Positions 1 to 12,299 of a stretch of DNA of 36,324 nt are shown piece by piece. Source of the DNA: Brevundimonas sp. Lineage in GTDB: Bacteria > Pseudomonadota > Alphaproteobacteria > Caulobacterales > Caulobacteraceae. The number at the start of each line of letters is the position of its first letter. The stretch's first letter is position 1. The notes under the pieces were generated by a model, which was given only the letters and a program-made list of their open reading frames with translations, did no database searches and was not told where the DNA came from. Both the position numbers and the translations under genes were made by a program. The DNA lies in contig NZ_PNLV01000016.1 in assembly GCF_013823285.1 (NCBI RefSeq), positions 1 to 36,324 on the forward strand. Reading direction: 5' to 3'.

Positions 1-1
1 A

Positions 2-2041
<2,040 letters not shown>

Positions 2042-2049
2042 TTTCCGCC

Positions 2050-2086
2050 CGTCATTCCCGGGCTTGTCCCGGGAATCCATACGCAC
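2050..2086 (+). repeat. REP-like hairpin element, copy 1 (forward)
   Basis: A 9-bp perfect stem, ATTCCCGGG / CCCGGGAAT (2054-2062 and 2068-2076), closes a CTTGT loop. CGTC lies 5' and CCATACGCAC lies 3'. Six further copies in the window share the loop and both flanks but carry different paired stems. It starts 9 bases after the metH stop. No T-run follows, so it is not a classical terminator, although a 3'-end-protecting hairpin on the metH mRNA is possible. Confidence 0.85.
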
Positions 2087-2121
2087 GGAAGGACGCGGTT
2101 TCTCTCGGCCCCGTGGGAGTC

Positions 2122-2154
2122 TATGGACCCTCGGGACAAGCCCGAGGGTGACGG
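2122..2154 (-). repeat. REP-like hairpin element, copy 2 (reverse)
   Basis: The same element in inverted orientation: stem ACCCTCGGG / CCCGAGGGT (2127-2135 and 2141-2149) around ACAAG, the complement of the CTTGT loop, with TATGG before it and GACGG after. With copy 1 it makes an inverted pair whose hairpins are 50 bases apart. It lies 36 bases ahead of the aldehyde dehydrogenase start chosen here. Confidence 0.82.
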
Positions 2155-2190
2155 ATGGATTCGTCGCCCATAGCGAAAAGAGAGACCCCC

Positions 2191-3696
2191 ATGACAGCTG
2201 CGGATCAGGCGAAGGCGATACTGGAGCGGCTGGGCGTGGGCGCGGTGTTCGGTGCGGGCGGCGTGGAGGCGCGGTCGCCCATCGACGGGTCCAGCGCGGG
2301 GCGGGTGGCGGAGGCGTCCAGCGACGACATCGAGCAGGCGGTGGTGAGGGCGCAGGGGGCCTTTGACGCCTGGCGCCGGGTTCCGGCGCCCCGGCGGGGC
2401 GAGCTGGTGCGGCTGCTGGGCGAGGAGCTGCGGGCGGCCAGGGACGATCTGGCCATGCTGGTGACGCTGGAGGCGGGCAAGATCGTCTCCGAGGGCGCCG
2501 GCGAGGTGCAGGAGATGATCGACGTCTGCGACTTCGCCGTGGGGCTGTCGCGCCAGCTGTACGGCCTGACCATGCCGTCAGAGCGGCCCGGTCACCACAT
2601 GCGCGAGACCTGGCAGCCGCTGGGACCGGTGGCGGTGATCTCGGCCTTCAACTTCCCCGTGGCCGTGTGGTCGTGGAACGCGGCGCTGGCGCTGGTGTGC
2701 GGCGATCCGGTGATCTGGAAGCCGTCGGAGAAGACGCCCCTGACCGCCATCGCGGTGCAGGCGGTGTTCGACCGCGCGGCAGCCCGCTTCGGCGATGAGG
2801 CGCCGAACGGCTTGTCGCAGGTGCTGATCGGCGGACGCGGCGTGGGCGAGGCGCTGGCGGCCGATCCGCGCATCCCGCTGGTGTCGGCCACCGGCTCGAC
2901 CCGCATGGGCAAGGCGGTGGCGACCACGGTGGCCGGGCGGCTGGGCCGCAGCCTGCTGGAGCTGGGCGGCAACAACGCCATGATCGTCAGCGACAGCGCC
3001 GATCTGGATCTGGCGGTGCGGGCCATCGCCTTTTCCGCCGTGGGCACGGCTGGGCAGCGATGCACCAGCCTGCGCCGCCTGATCGTGCATGAGGACATCG
3101 CCGATCAACTGTTGACGCGACTGGTCAAGGCCTATGGCAGCCTGTCCATCGGCGATCCGCGTCAGGACGGGACGCTGGTCGGCCCCCTGATCGACGGGGA
3201 CGCAGGCCGGGGCTTTGATGCGGCCATCGAACAGGCGCGCGCCGAGGGCGGCGAGGTGCTGACGGGCGGAGTGCACGCGGACTGGGCGGGCGGGGTCTAT
3301 GTGAAGCCCGCCATCATCCGCATGCCGGAGCAGTCCGCGGTGGTCCTGCGCGAGACCTTCGCGCCGATCCTGTACGTCATGACCTATGCCGATTTCGACG
3401 AGGCGGTGGCGATGCAGAACGCGGCGCCGCAGGGGCTGTCGTCCTGCGTCTTCACCGAGCGGATGCGCGAGGCGGAGGGCTTCCTGTCGGCCTGGGGCTC
3501 GGACTGCGGCATCGCCAACGTCAACATCGGGCCCTCGGGCGCCGAGATCGGCGGGGCCTTTGGCGGCGAGAAGGAGACCGGAGGCGGACGCGAGAGCGGC
3601 TCGGATTCCTGGAAGGCCTACATGCGCCGCCAGACCCAGACCCTGAATTTCTCCGGCGCCCTGCCGCTGGCCCAGGGCGTGCGGTTCGAGGTGTAG
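2191..3696 (+). CDS. Aldehyde dehydrogenase, ALDH7 / alpha-aminoadipic semialdehyde dehydrogenase-like
   Basis: NAD(P)-dependent oxidation of an aldehyde to the acid. The closest family is ALDH7 (antiquitin; L-piperidine-6-carboxylate dehydrogenase, AmaB in Pseudomonas), which acts in lysine catabolism. The 501-residue length is usual. Visible motifs are the SAFNFPVAVW nucleotide-binding stretch, LELGGNNA with general-base Glu257, and GQRCTS with nucleophile Cys291. ELGGNNA and TAGQRCT are typical of ALDH7 rather than of betaine-aldehyde or succinate-semialdehyde enzymes. I chose ATG 2191 because an upstream in-frame ATG at 2155 lies against hairpin copy 2 and would add 12 residues unlike the family; AGAGAG precedes 2191. 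The gene stands alone between metH and a small unknown gene, so the substrate is not supported by context. Confidence 0.9.
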   Translation: MTAADQAKAILERLGVGAVFGAGGVEARSPIDGSSAGRVAEASSDDIEQAVVRAQGAFDAWRRVPAPRRGELVRLLGEELRAARDDLAMLVTLEAGKIVSEGAGEVQEMIDVCDFAVGLSRQLYGLTMPSERPGHHMRETWQPLGPVAVISAFNFPVAVWSWNAALALVCGDPVIWKPSEKTPLTAIAVQAVFDRAAARFGDEAPNGLSQVLIGGRGVGEALAADPRIPLVSATGSTRMGKAVATTVAGRLGRSLLELGGNNAMIVSDSADLDLAVRAIAFSAVGTAGQRCTSLRRLIVHEDIADQLLTRLVKAYGSLSIGDPRQDGTLVGPLIDGDAGRGFDAAIEQARAEGGEVLTGGVHADWAGGVYVKPAIIRMPEQSAVVLRETFAPILYVMTYADFDEAVAMQNAAPQGLSSCVFTERMREAEGFLSAWGSDCGIANVNIGPSGAEIGGAFGGEKETGGGRESGSDSWKAYMRRQTQTLNFSGALPLAQGVRFEV

Positions 3697-3745
3697 CCGA
3701 GCGGAGCCGTTGTGAACCTTTCGGACGATCCGGAATTCATAACCT

Positions 3746-3991
3746 ATGGCCCATCATCTCGACACCCTGCTGGAAGGCTCTCCCGCCTACGGCGTGCTCG
3801 ACGCCAAGGACGGCGTCGTCCTGTTCCGACGCCCCGGTCACGAGCGCGAGTTCGAGGCGCTGGCGGCCGAGACCCTGGAACGGGCGGGAGAGGAATTCGA
3901 GGCGATCCCGCTGGAGAATGAGGACGCCGAATGCGACCGCCTGTTCATTGCGCCGCTGGTCGAGCATCGGTCGTTCGAGCGCTCCGGCTGA
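3746..3991 (+). CDS. Small acidic protein of unknown function
   Basis: An 81-residue soluble protein starting MAHHLDTLLEGSPAYGV and rich in Glu/Asp (EDAECDRLF). It has no signal peptide, membrane segment or recognised motif. Codon use, with strong G/C at third positions, matches the neighbours and supports a real gene. It lies 49 bases after the aldehyde dehydrogenase and about 100 bases before fliF, but the CtrA-type box between it and fliF suggests it is not in the flagellar transcript. I do not recognise the family. The reverse-strand reading frames here look like shadows. Confidence 0.65.
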   Translation: MAHHLDTLLEGSPAYGVLDAKDGVVLFRRPGHEREFEALAAETLERAGEEFEAIPLENEDAECDRLFIAPLVEHRSFERSG

Positions 3992-4028
3992 CAGCGCTCG
4001 CCCGAATTCCGGGTTTCCTCACCGCATC

Positions 4029-4045
4029 TTAAGACCGCGTTTACC
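4029..4045 (+). promoter_or_regulatory. Putative CtrA-binding box ahead of fliF
   Basis: TTAA, then 7 bases, then TTTACC, against the CtrA consensus TTAA-N7-TTAAC (one mismatch in the second half). It ends 47 bases before the fliF start, in a stretch more AT-rich than its surroundings. In Caulobacter the fliF operon is a class II flagellar operon activated by CtrA, so position and target agree. No start site can be shown from sequence alone. Confidence 0.62.
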
Positions 4046-4092
4046 ATGGGGGCGGCACTTTCTGCCTAGCGGGAGCGTTCGAGGTCGCCCGC

Positions 4093-5748
4093 GTGTTTGG
4101 GGCGGTGCGCGTGGGCGGATTCACGGCGGCTTTGCAGAGATTCGGTATAGGCCGTCTGGCCGCCGTGCTGGGCGTGGCGGCAGGCGTGACCGCCGTGCTG
4201 ATCGCCCTGATGCTGCGCGTCGGCCAGCAGCCGGATGCGCTTCTCTATTCCAACCTGGACCTGCGCGAGGCCGCCGAGATCACCGCGGCCCTTGATCAGC
4301 AGGGCATCAAGTACAAGACCAGGGGCGACGGCTCGACCGTCATGGTCCACCGTGACGACGTGGGCACCGCTCGTCTGATGCTGGCTTCGTCCGGCATGGT
4401 GACCTCGGGCAGCGTCGGCTACGAAATCTTCGACAACCAGTCGGTGCTGGGCCAGACCGAGTTCCAGCAGAACCTGAATGAAAAGCGCGCCCTTGAAGGC
4501 GAGTTGGCGCGCACCATCCAGTCCATGCGCGGCGTCAGTTCCGCCCGGGTCCACATCACCCTGCCGCGCCGCGAGATGTTCCAGCGCCAGGCCGGGGAGC
4601 CCACGGCCGCCGTCGTGGTGGGCGTCGGCGGGCGCGACCTGACCGGCGACCAGATCCGCGCGATCAGAAACGTCATCGCCTCGTCGGTGCCGAACATGCG
4701 CCCGGACCGCGTCACCGTGGTTGACGAGGCCAACCGCACCCTGGCCGCCGGGGCCGAGGAAGAAGGCTTCACCGCCGGTCTGGCCGAGGGCCGCAAGTCC
4801 GAGATGGAGGCGGCCATGACCGCCCGCATCCGCGATCTGGTGGAGGGCGTCGTCGGCGTCGGCGCCGCGCGTGTGCAGGTCTCGGCCGAGATCGACACCA
4901 GTCGCCAGACCACCCAGGAGCAGCGTTTCGATCCCGACGGCCAGGTGGTGCGCTCAACCTCCACCTCAGCCTCCAATGCGCAGGACAATCAGGCCCGGCC
5001 CGACGGGGTGGTTGGCGCACAGCAGAACATCCCCGGCGGGGAAGACCCGGCCATGATGGCGATGGGCTCCACCAGCGGCGACCAGTCCGAGATCACCAAC
5101 TACGAAATCTCCAACACTACGACCACGACGGTGCGGGAGCCGGGCCAGCTCCAGCGCGTCTCGGTGGCCGTGGCGGTGGACGGCGTCCTGACGCCGCCGG
5201 CAGGCGGCGAGGGCGAGCCCACCTATGCGCCCCGGTCCGAAGAGGACATGCAGCGCATCGAGGCCCTGGTCCGTTCGGCCATGGGCTTCAGCGAGGACCG
5301 CGGCGATCAGGTCAGCGTCATCAATGTGCGCTTCAACCGCGATACCCCGGCCATCGGCGGAACGGACGCCGGCGCCCCGCTGATGAACTTCACCAAGAAC
5401 GACATCATGCGCGGGGTCGAACTGCTGATCCTGCTGGTCACCGGCCTGCTGCTGATCTTCTTCGTCCTGCGTCCGCTGCTGAAGACCGCGCGGGGCGAGG
5501 GCGGACGCGGGGTCACGGCGCTGCAGACCATGGCCATGGGCGGGGAGCCGGCCATGGCGGGCGCCCTGCCGTCGGGCGGTGGAAACGCCGCGCTTCCCGC
5601 GCCAGCCTCTGACATGGACCAGCGCATCGACATCGCCCGGATCGAGGGTCAGGTGAAGGCGTCCTCCGTCAAGAAGGTGGCCGAGTTCGTTGACAAGCAT
5701 CCCGAGGAATCGGTCTCGATCCTGCGCACCTGGGTCCAGGAGGGCTGA
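4093..5748 (+). CDS. fliF: Flagellar MS-ring protein FliF
   Basis: Forms the inner-membrane MS ring on which the rotor and export gate assemble. The 551 residues include a first membrane helix (about 20-42), periplasmic ring-building domains ([12 protein letters not shown], then the [16 protein letters not shown] region), a low-complexity Ser/Thr/Asn stretch (about 290-350), a second membrane helix (about 441-461) and a C-terminal FliG-binding segment ending RTWVQEG. The start is a GTG preceded by GAGG (4081-4084) at 8 bases; GTG codons 4105 and 4111 are possible alternatives. It heads the operon and overlaps fliG by one base (TGATG). A CtrA-type box lies upstream. Assignment is secure; the exact start is less so. 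Confidence 0.96.
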   Translation: MFGAVRVGGFTAALQRFGIGRLAAVLGVAAGVTAVLIALMLRVGQQPDALLYSNLDLREAAEITAALDQQGIKYKTRGDGSTVMVHRDDVGTARLMLASSGMVTSGSVGYEIFDNQSVLGQTEFQQNLNEKRALEGELARTIQSMRGVSSARVHITLPRREMFQRQAGEPTAAVVVGVGGRDLTGDQIRAIRNVIASSVPNMRPDRVTVVDEANRTLAAGAEEEGFTAGLAEGRKSEMEAAMTARIRDLVEGVVGVGAARVQVSAEIDTSRQTTQEQRFDPDGQVVRSTSTSASNAQDNQARPDGVVGAQQNIPGGEDPAMMAMGSTSGDQSEITNYEISNTTTTTVREPGQLQRVSVAVAVDGVLTPPAGGEGEPTYAPRSEEDMQRIEALVRSAMGFSEDRGDQVSVINVRFNRDTPAIGGTDAGAPLMNFTKNDIMRGVELLILLVTGLLLIFFVLRPLLKTARGEGGRGVTALQTMAMGGEPAMAGALPSGGGNAALPAPASDMDQRIDIARIEGQVKASSVKKVAEFVDKHPEESVSILRTWVQEG

Positions 5749-6785
5749 TGGCCGCCCGCCTCGCCGCCAAGAAACCGGGTGTGGACGACGCCCGACGCCT
5801 GACCGGCCCTGAAAAGGCGGCCGTCATCCTGCTCGCCCTCGGCGAGGATCACACGTCCCTGTGGCAGGCGCTGGACGAAGACGAGATCAAGGAGATCTCG
5901 CAGGCCATGGCGTCCCTCGGCTCGGTCCAGGCCAGCGTGGTCGAGGAGCTGATGGTCGAGTTCGTGTCCGGCATGTCGGGCGCGGGCTCCCTGATGGGCA
6001 GCTACGACCAGACCCAGCGTTTGCTGGCCGCCTTCATGCCGTCCGAGCGGGTCGAGGCCCTGATGGAAGAGATCCGTGGTCCGGCCGGTCGGACCATGTG
6101 GGACAAGCTGGGCAATGTGAACGAGGCGGTCCTGGCGAACTATCTCAAGAACGAATATCCCCAGACGGTCGCCGTGGTGCTTTCCAAGGTCAAGTCGGAC
6201 CACGCCAGCCGCGTCCTGACCGCCCTGCCCGAGGACTTCGCCCTGGAATGCGTCCAGCGGATGCTGCGCATGGAGCCTGTGCAGCGGGAGATTCTCGACA
6301 AGATCGAGCAGACCCTGCGCACCGAGTTCATGTCCAACCTGGCCCGCACGTCAAAGCGCGACAGCCACGAGGCCATGGCCGAGATCTTCAACAGCTTCGA
6401 CCGTCAGACCGAGGCCCGGTTCCTGGGCGCGCTGGAAGAGCGCAACCGCGAGGCGGCCGAGCGCATCCGCGCCCTGATGTTCGTGTTCGAGGATCTGGGC
6501 AAGCTGGACCCCGGCGGCATCCAGACCCTGCTTCGCGCGGTGGAGAAGGATCAACTGGCCCTGGCCCTGAAGGGGGCCTCGGAAACCCTGCGCGAGCTGT
6601 TCTTCTCGAACATGTCCGAGCGCGCGTCCAAGATCATGCGCGAGGACATGGAGGCCATGGGCCCCGTGCGCCTCAAGGACGTGGACTCCGCCCAGATGAC
6701 CATGGTCCAGGCGGCCAAGGATCTGGCGGCCAAGGGCGAGATCATGCTGGTCGGCCAGGGCGCCGACGACGAGTTGATCTACTGA
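5748..6785 (+). CDS. fliG: Flagellar motor switch protein FliG
   Basis: Rotor protein that binds FliF at its N-terminus and meets the stator through its C-terminal domain, passing torque and the direction signal. The 345 residues show the N-terminal [16 protein letters not shown], a middle domain (about 110-200) and a C-terminal domain with [19 protein letters not shown] (about 243-261) that carries the charged torque helix. Translation is coupled to fliF through a one-base TGATG overlap, and fliH starts one base after its stop. Length and order are normal for Caulobacteraceae. Confidence 0.97.
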   Translation: MAARLAAKKPGVDDARRLTGPEKAAVILLALGEDHTSLWQALDEDEIKEISQAMASLGSVQASVVEELMVEFVSGMSGAGSLMGSYDQTQRLLAAFMPSERVEALMEEIRGPAGRTMWDKLGNVNEAVLANYLKNEYPQTVAVVLSKVKSDHASRVLTALPEDFALECVQRMLRMEPVQREILDKIEQTLRTEFMSNLARTSKRDSHEAMAEIFNSFDRQTEARFLGALEERNREAAERIRALMFVFEDLGKLDPGGIQTLLRAVEKDQLALALKGASETLRELFFSNMSERASKIMREDMEAMGPVRLKDVDSAQMTMVQAAKDLAAKGEIMLVGQGADDELIY

Positions 6786-6786
6786 C

Positions 6787-7443
6787 ATGACCCAACCGCA
6801 GCATCAGCCCTTCGTTTTCGGCACCGAGTTCGACGCCTCCGGCGAGGTGGTGTCCGCACGCCCGACCCAGACCGTCAAGCGCGTCTATCTGGCCGCCGAG
6901 GTGGAGGCCCTGGTCGCCCAGGCCCGCGCCGAGGCCCGGGAACAGGCCATGGCCGAGCTGGAAGGCGTGCAGGCCATGGCGCTGGCCGAGATCGGCCAGG
7001 CGGTCGGACGGGCTCTGCCCGGGCTGGCGCGGGTGGCCCATGAACATCGCGCGGCCTCCGCCGACCTGGCCCTGGCCGCCGCCCGCATCATCGCCGGGTC
7101 GGCCCTGGAGCAGACGCCGCAGGGGCCGCTGCACGAGGCCCTGGAGGCCCTGGGTCACGAGATCGACGCCACACCCCGCCTTGTGGTCCGCACCGCCGGG
7201 CTTTCAGATGACGCCCGCGGCCGCATCGAGGCGGTCTGCGCCGAGGCGGGCTTCACCGGCCAGGTCTCCTTCCGGGACGATCCCGGCATGGACATGGCGG
7301 CCTTCGCCCTGGAGTGGGCCGACGGCCGCGCCGAATACAGCCCCGAAGACTCCGCCCGCCGCGTGGGCGAGGCCCTGACCGCCGCCCTGGCGGCCGAAGG
7401 GGGACACGCGGAAACCCTGACCGCTCCTGAAGGAGACGCCTGA
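6787..7443 (+). CDS. fliH: Flagellar export apparatus regulator FliH (FlbE-type)
   Basis: FliH holds the export ATPase FliI inactive and delivers it to the export gate and FliN. The 218-residue protein has an Ala/Glu-rich helical N-terminal half (EAREQAMAELEGVQAMA; likely coiled coil, about 35-100) and a C-terminal half like the ATPase peripheral-stalk fold (about 120-200). Sequence identity within this family is low, so the call rests on helical pattern, length and its place between fliG and fliN, where Caulobacter has flbE. It overlaps fliN by one base (TGATG). Confidence 0.85.
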   Translation: MTQPQHQPFVFGTEFDASGEVVSARPTQTVKRVYLAAEVEALVAQARAEAREQAMAELEGVQAMALAEIGQAVGRALPGLARVAHEHRAASADLALAAARIIAGSALEQTPQGPLHEALEALGHEIDATPRLVVRTAGLSDDARGRIEAVCAEAGFTGQVSFRDDPGMDMAAFALEWADGRAEYSPEDSARRVGEALTAALAAEGGHAETLTAPEGDA

Positions 7444-7775
7444 TGCCATCCGACGATCTGGCCCTGGAGGAATTCGGCGACAGCACGGCGCTCGCGACGG
7501 CTGATGATCCCGGCGACAAGACCGCCTCTGACCTGGCGCCCGTGTTCGACGTGCCGGTGAACATCTCGGCCGTGCTGGGCAAGGCCCACATGTCGGTGGC
7601 GCAGCTGCTGAAGCTGAACCGCGGCTCGGTGCTGGAGCTGGACCGCAAGGTCGGCGAGGCCATCGACATTTTCGTCAACAACCGGCTGGTCGCCCGCGGG
7701 GAGGTCGTCGTCGTCGAGGACCGCCTGGGCGTGACCATGACGGAAATCATCAAGACCGAGGACTCCGGCGCCTGA
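7443..7775 (+). CDS. fliN: Flagellar motor switch protein FliN
   Basis: C-ring component at the base of the rotor, also a docking site for FliH and for chemotaxis output. In its 110 residues an acidic, variable N-terminus (1-35) is followed by the SpoA domain: VFDVPVNISAVLGKAHMSV, LKLNRGSVLELDRKVGEA, then VNNRLVARGEVVVVEDRLGVTMTEI. Length and motifs fit the family fully. A 38-base gap to flbD holds a good ribosome-binding site for the next gene. Confidence 0.96.
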   Translation: MPSDDLALEEFGDSTALATADDPGDKTASDLAPVFDVPVNISAVLGKAHMSVAQLLKLNRGSVLELDRKVGEAIDIFVNNRLVARGEVVVVEDRLGVTMTEIIKTEDSGA

Positions 7776-7813
7776 CGGCGACGGTTCGGCACAGAGTTTA
7801 GAGGAGAAGGACC

Positions 7814-9211
<1,398 letters not shown>

Positions 9212-9225
9212 GCGGGAGCGCGGGC

Positions 9226-10086
9226 GTGAAACGCAGAAGCGTGATCGCGGGCCTCGGCGCGCTGGGTCTTGCCGGTTGCGGCGTCGGTGTGCGCTTCGAC
9301 CGTCCTTTTGATCTGTCTGATCTGGAGCAGCGGGAGAACGGGCGGCTCGGTCTGGCGGTCCGTCAGGGCGCCCAACAGATGTCGTGGCGCGCCGCGGAAC
9401 GCTTCACCTACTGCTCGACCTTCAAGCTGTTTCTGGCCGCCGCCACGCTGGAGCGCGTGGCCCGGGGCGAGGAGCGGCTGGATCGCGCCGTGCCGATCAC
9501 ATCCGAAGACATGGTGTCCCACGCCCCGGTCACGGGGCCGGCGCTGGGCGGCGAGCTGACCATCGAGGCGCTGTGCCGTTCCACGGTGGAGATCAGCGAC
9601 AATCCGGCGGCCAACATCCTGATCCGCGAAATGGGCGGTCTCGACACGTGGCGGAACTGGTACCGTTCCATGGAAGATTCGGTGACCCGCGTGGACCGTC
9701 TGGAGCCTGAGTTGAACGCTGTCGGCGACGAACGCGACACCACCACGCCGACGCAGGCCGTCGCCAACATGGCGCGACTGCTGGCGCCGGGCCAGACACG
9801 CCTGACCGCAGGGCATCAGACGCTGCTGGAGCGCTGGCTGACGGACACGCCCACCGGCCCGAACCGCATCAAGGCCGCCGCCCCCGAAGGCTGGCGCGTG
9901 GGGCACAAGACCGGGACCAGCAGCCAGGGGCCGATCAACGACATCGGGGTGATCTGGCCGCCCGAGGGTGCGCCCATCTTCGTCGCCGCCTATTACGAAG
10001 GCCCCCCGACCGACGATTTCGCGGCGGGCGAGGCCGTCATCGCCGAGGCTGTGGGCCGGGCGCTGGAGGCGCTGGGGCATGGCTGA
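9226..10086 (+). CDS. Class A beta-lactamase, predicted lipoprotein, embedded in the flagellar operon
   Basis: Serine hydrolase that opens the beta-lactam ring. All class A landmarks are present in the 286 residues: STFK with nucleophile Ser64 and Lys67, SDN at 124-126, EPELN with general base Glu160 and Asn164, and KTGTS from Lys228. Cys63 precedes the nucleophile, as in CTX-M and L2 enzymes. The N-terminus has KRR, a hydrophobic stretch and LAGC, which suggests a Tat- or Sec-exported lipoprotein lipidated at Cys18. The GTG start has GGGAG upstream. It begins 14 bases after flbD and its last 8 bases overlap the flhA start, so transcription and probably translation are joined to flagellar genes. 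Substrate range cannot be read from sequence. Confidence 0.94.
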   Translation: MKRRSVIAGLGALGLAGCGVGVRFDRPFDLSDLEQRENGRLGLAVRQGAQQMSWRAAERFTYCSTFKLFLAAATLERVARGEERLDRAVPITSEDMVSHAPVTGPALGGELTIEALCRSTVEISDNPAANILIREMGGLDTWRNWYRSMEDSVTRVDRLEPELNAVGDERDTTTPTQAVANMARLLAPGQTRLTAGHQTLLERWLTDTPTGPNRIKAAAPEGWRVGHKTGTSSQGPINDIGVIWPPEGAPIFVAAYYEGPPTDDFAAGEAVIAEAVGRALEALGHG

Positions 10087-12175
10087 GGCAGGCATGATGA
10101 AGGACGGCATGGCGCGGCCCTCGGGGCGCGACATGTTCGGCTGGTTCATGCGGGGCGAGGTGGCGCTGGCGCTGGGCGTCGTGCTGATCATCTGCCTGCT
10201 CATCATCCCGATGAGCAGCTTCATCCTGGACCTGCTGCTGGCCATCTCCATCACCGGCTCGGTGCTGGTGCTGATGACCGCCCTGCTGATCAAGAAGCCG
10301 CTGGACTTCGCGGTCTTCCCCACGGTTCTGCTGGTGGTCACCCTTTACCGGCTGGGGCTGAACCTGGCCTCGACGCGCCTGATCCTCAGCCACGGACACG
10401 AGGGCACCGCCAGCGCGGGTCAGGTGATCGAGTCCTTCGGCGCCCTGATGATGGGCGGCAGCTTCGTCATCGGGGTGATCATCTTCGCCATCCTGCTGGT
10501 GGTGAATTTCGTGGTCATCACCAAGGGCTCGACCCGCATCGCGGAGGTCTCGGCCCGCTTCACCCTGGACTCCATGCCGGGCAAGCAGATGGCCATCGAC
10601 GCGGACCTGTCGTCGGGCCTGATCGACGAGAACACGGCCCGGTCGCGCCGCAAGGAGCTGGAGCAGGAGTCCACCTTCTTCGGGGCCATGGACGGCGCCT
10701 CCAAATTCGTGCGCGGCGACGCTGTCGCGGGCCTGATCATCACCTTCATCACCGTCATCGGCGGCCTGTTGATCGGCATCGTTCAGCACGGCATGTCGGC
10801 GGGGGATGCGGCCTCCAGCTATGTGCTGCTGGCGGTGGGCGACGGTCTGGTGACCCAGGTGCCTGCGCTGATCGTGTCCATCGCCGCGGGCTTCCTGGTG
10901 TCCAAGGCCGGGGTCGAGGGCTCGGCCGACAAGGCGCTGGTGGCCCAGATGGCCATGAACCCGGTGGCGCTGGGCATGGTCTCGGCGGCGGCGGGCTTCA
11001 TCGGCCTGATCCCCGGCATGCCGCTGTTCCCGTTCGCAGTGCTGTCCGGCGGGGCGGGGTATCTGGCCTGGCGGCGGGGACGAAACCGGTTGAGACCCGA
11101 ACCGGCCGAGGTGGTCTCCGACGGACCGGCCGAGGATGTGGAGGAGCCCATCTCCACCGCCCTGACCATCGACGAGGTCAAGATCGAGCTGGGCTATTCC
11201 CTGCTGAGCCTGATCAACGATCTGGAGGGTCGGCGCCTGACCGACCAGATTCGCGCCCTGCGCCGGTCGCTGGCCCAGGAGTTCGGCTTCGTCATGCCCG
11301 CCGTGCGTATCCTGGACAACATGCGCCTGGCCACCCAGGGCTACGCCATCCGCATCAAGGAGATGGAGGCGGGCGCGGGCGAGGTGCGGCTGGGCCAGCT
11401 GATGGCCATGGACCCCGCGGGCCGCCAGGTGGAGATTCCGGGCGAGCACACCCGCGAGCCGGCCTTCGGCCTGCCGGCCACCTGGATCGACGAGACCCTG
11501 CGCGAGGAGGCCACCTTCCGGGGCTACACCATCGTCGATCCGTCCACGGTCCTGACCACCCACCTGACCGAGATCCTCAAGGAGAACATGGCCGAGCTCC
11601 TGTCCTACGCCGAGGTGCAGAAGCTGCTGAAGGAGCTGGGGACGGAAGAGAAGAAGCTGGTGGAGGAACTGATCCCCTCGGTGGTCACCGTCACCACCCT
11701 GCAGCGGGTGCTGCAGACCCTGCTGCGCGAGCGGGTGTCGATCCGCGACCTGCCCGCCATCCTCGAGGGTCTGGCCGAGGCCGCGCCGCATACGTCGTCG
11801 GTCACCCAACTGGTGGAGCATGTGCGCGCCCGCCTGGCCCGCCAGCTGTGCTGGCAGCACAAGGGCGACGACGGAGCCCTGCCCATCATCACCCTGAGCC
11901 CCGAGTGGGAGCAGGCCTTCGCCGAGAGTCTGGTGGGGCAGGGCGAGGACAAGCAGCTGGCCATGGCGCCGTCCCGGCTGCAGGATTTCATCCGTCAGGT
12001 GCGCGACGTGTTCGAGCGCGCGGCCATGGGCGGCGAGGCGGCGGTGCTGCTGACCGGCCCCATGATCCGCCCCTATGTGCGCTCCATCATCGAGCGCTTC
12101 CGCGGCCAGACCGTGGTGATGAGCCAGAACGAGGTGCATCCGAAGGCGCGGCTGAAGACGATCGGGCAGGTTTAG
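10079..12175 (+). CDS. flhA: Flagellar export gate protein FlhA
   Basis: Inner-membrane core of the flagellar type III export gate. With ATG 10079 it has 698 residues, a usual length; ATG 10094 and 10097 are close alternatives, with GAGG at 10085-10088 giving the best spacing to 10097. About eight membrane helices fill residues 20-330, including the family signature around LYRLGLNLASTRLIL (FHIPEP family), and a cytoplasmic chaperone-substrate domain follows (about 360-690). The start overlaps the end of the beta-lactamase gene by 8 bases. The large reverse-strand frame covering it is a codon-bias shadow rich in His and Gln. Confidence 0.96.
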   Translation: MAEAGMMKDGMARPSGRDMFGWFMRGEVALALGVVLIICLLIIPMSSFILDLLLAISITGSVLVLMTALLIKKPLDFAVFPTVLLVVTLYRLGLNLASTRLILSHGHEGTASAGQVIESFGALMMGGSFVIGVIIFAILLVVNFVVITKGSTRIAEVSARFTLDSMPGKQMAIDADLSSGLIDENTARSRRKELEQESTFFGAMDGASKFVRGDAVAGLIITFITVIGGLLIGIVQHGMSAGDAASSYVLLAVGDGLVTQVPALIVSIAAGFLVSKAGVEGSADKALVAQMAMNPVALGMVSAAAGFIGLIPGMPLFPFAVLSGGAGYLAWRRGRNRLRPEPAEVVSDGPAEDVEEPISTALTIDEVKIELGYSLLSLINDLEGRRLTDQIRALRRSLAQEFGFVMPAVRILDNMRLATQGYAIRIKEMEAGAGEVRLGQLMAMDPAGRQVEIPGEHTREPAFGLPATWIDETLREEATFRGYTIVDPSTVLTTHLTEILKENMAELLSYAEVQKLLKELGTEEKKLVEELIPSVVTVTTLQRVLQTLLRERVSIRDLPAILEGLAEAAPHTSSVTQLVEHVRARLARQLCWQHKGDDGALPIITLSPEWEQAFAESLVGQGEDKQLAMAPSRLQDFIRQVRDVFERAAMGGEAAVLLTGPMIRPYVRSIIERFRGQTVVMSQNEVHPKARLKTIGQV

Positions 12176-12299
12176 GGGGCGGGCTCTCTCAACGCCTTGG
12201 AAAGCGGAAGTTCCTAACGACTGTCATGGGTGGGGAGCAGTCCTTGACGGGCAGTCAGCGGCGTGGCCTCGATCTATCGGGGAACGGGAGCGCAGCGAG

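Noticed and set aside
2050..2154. Hairpin repeats read as Rho-independent terminators
   Set aside because: No T-run follows either hairpin on either strand, and the same elements occur where termination would cut an expected operon (kbl-tdh).
2155..2190. Longer N-terminus for the aldehyde dehydrogenase from ATG 2155
   Set aside because: The added 12 residues directly abut and overlap the edge of hairpin copy 2 and do not look like the family; ATG 2191 has a better upstream region.
9226..10086. Beta-lactamase carried by an insertion sequence or integron cassette
   Set aside because: No transposase, terminal repeats or attC-like site surrounds it; codon use matches the neighbours and it is tightly overlapped with flhA.
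10037..12139. A 700-residue open frame on the minus strand opposite flhA
   Set aside because: It is rich in His, Gln, Gly and Arg with no recognisable motif, and is fully explained by the GC-biased third positions of flhA. Similar long shadows lie opposite cheA (20459-22981), mcp (17814-19736) and flbD (7253-9085).
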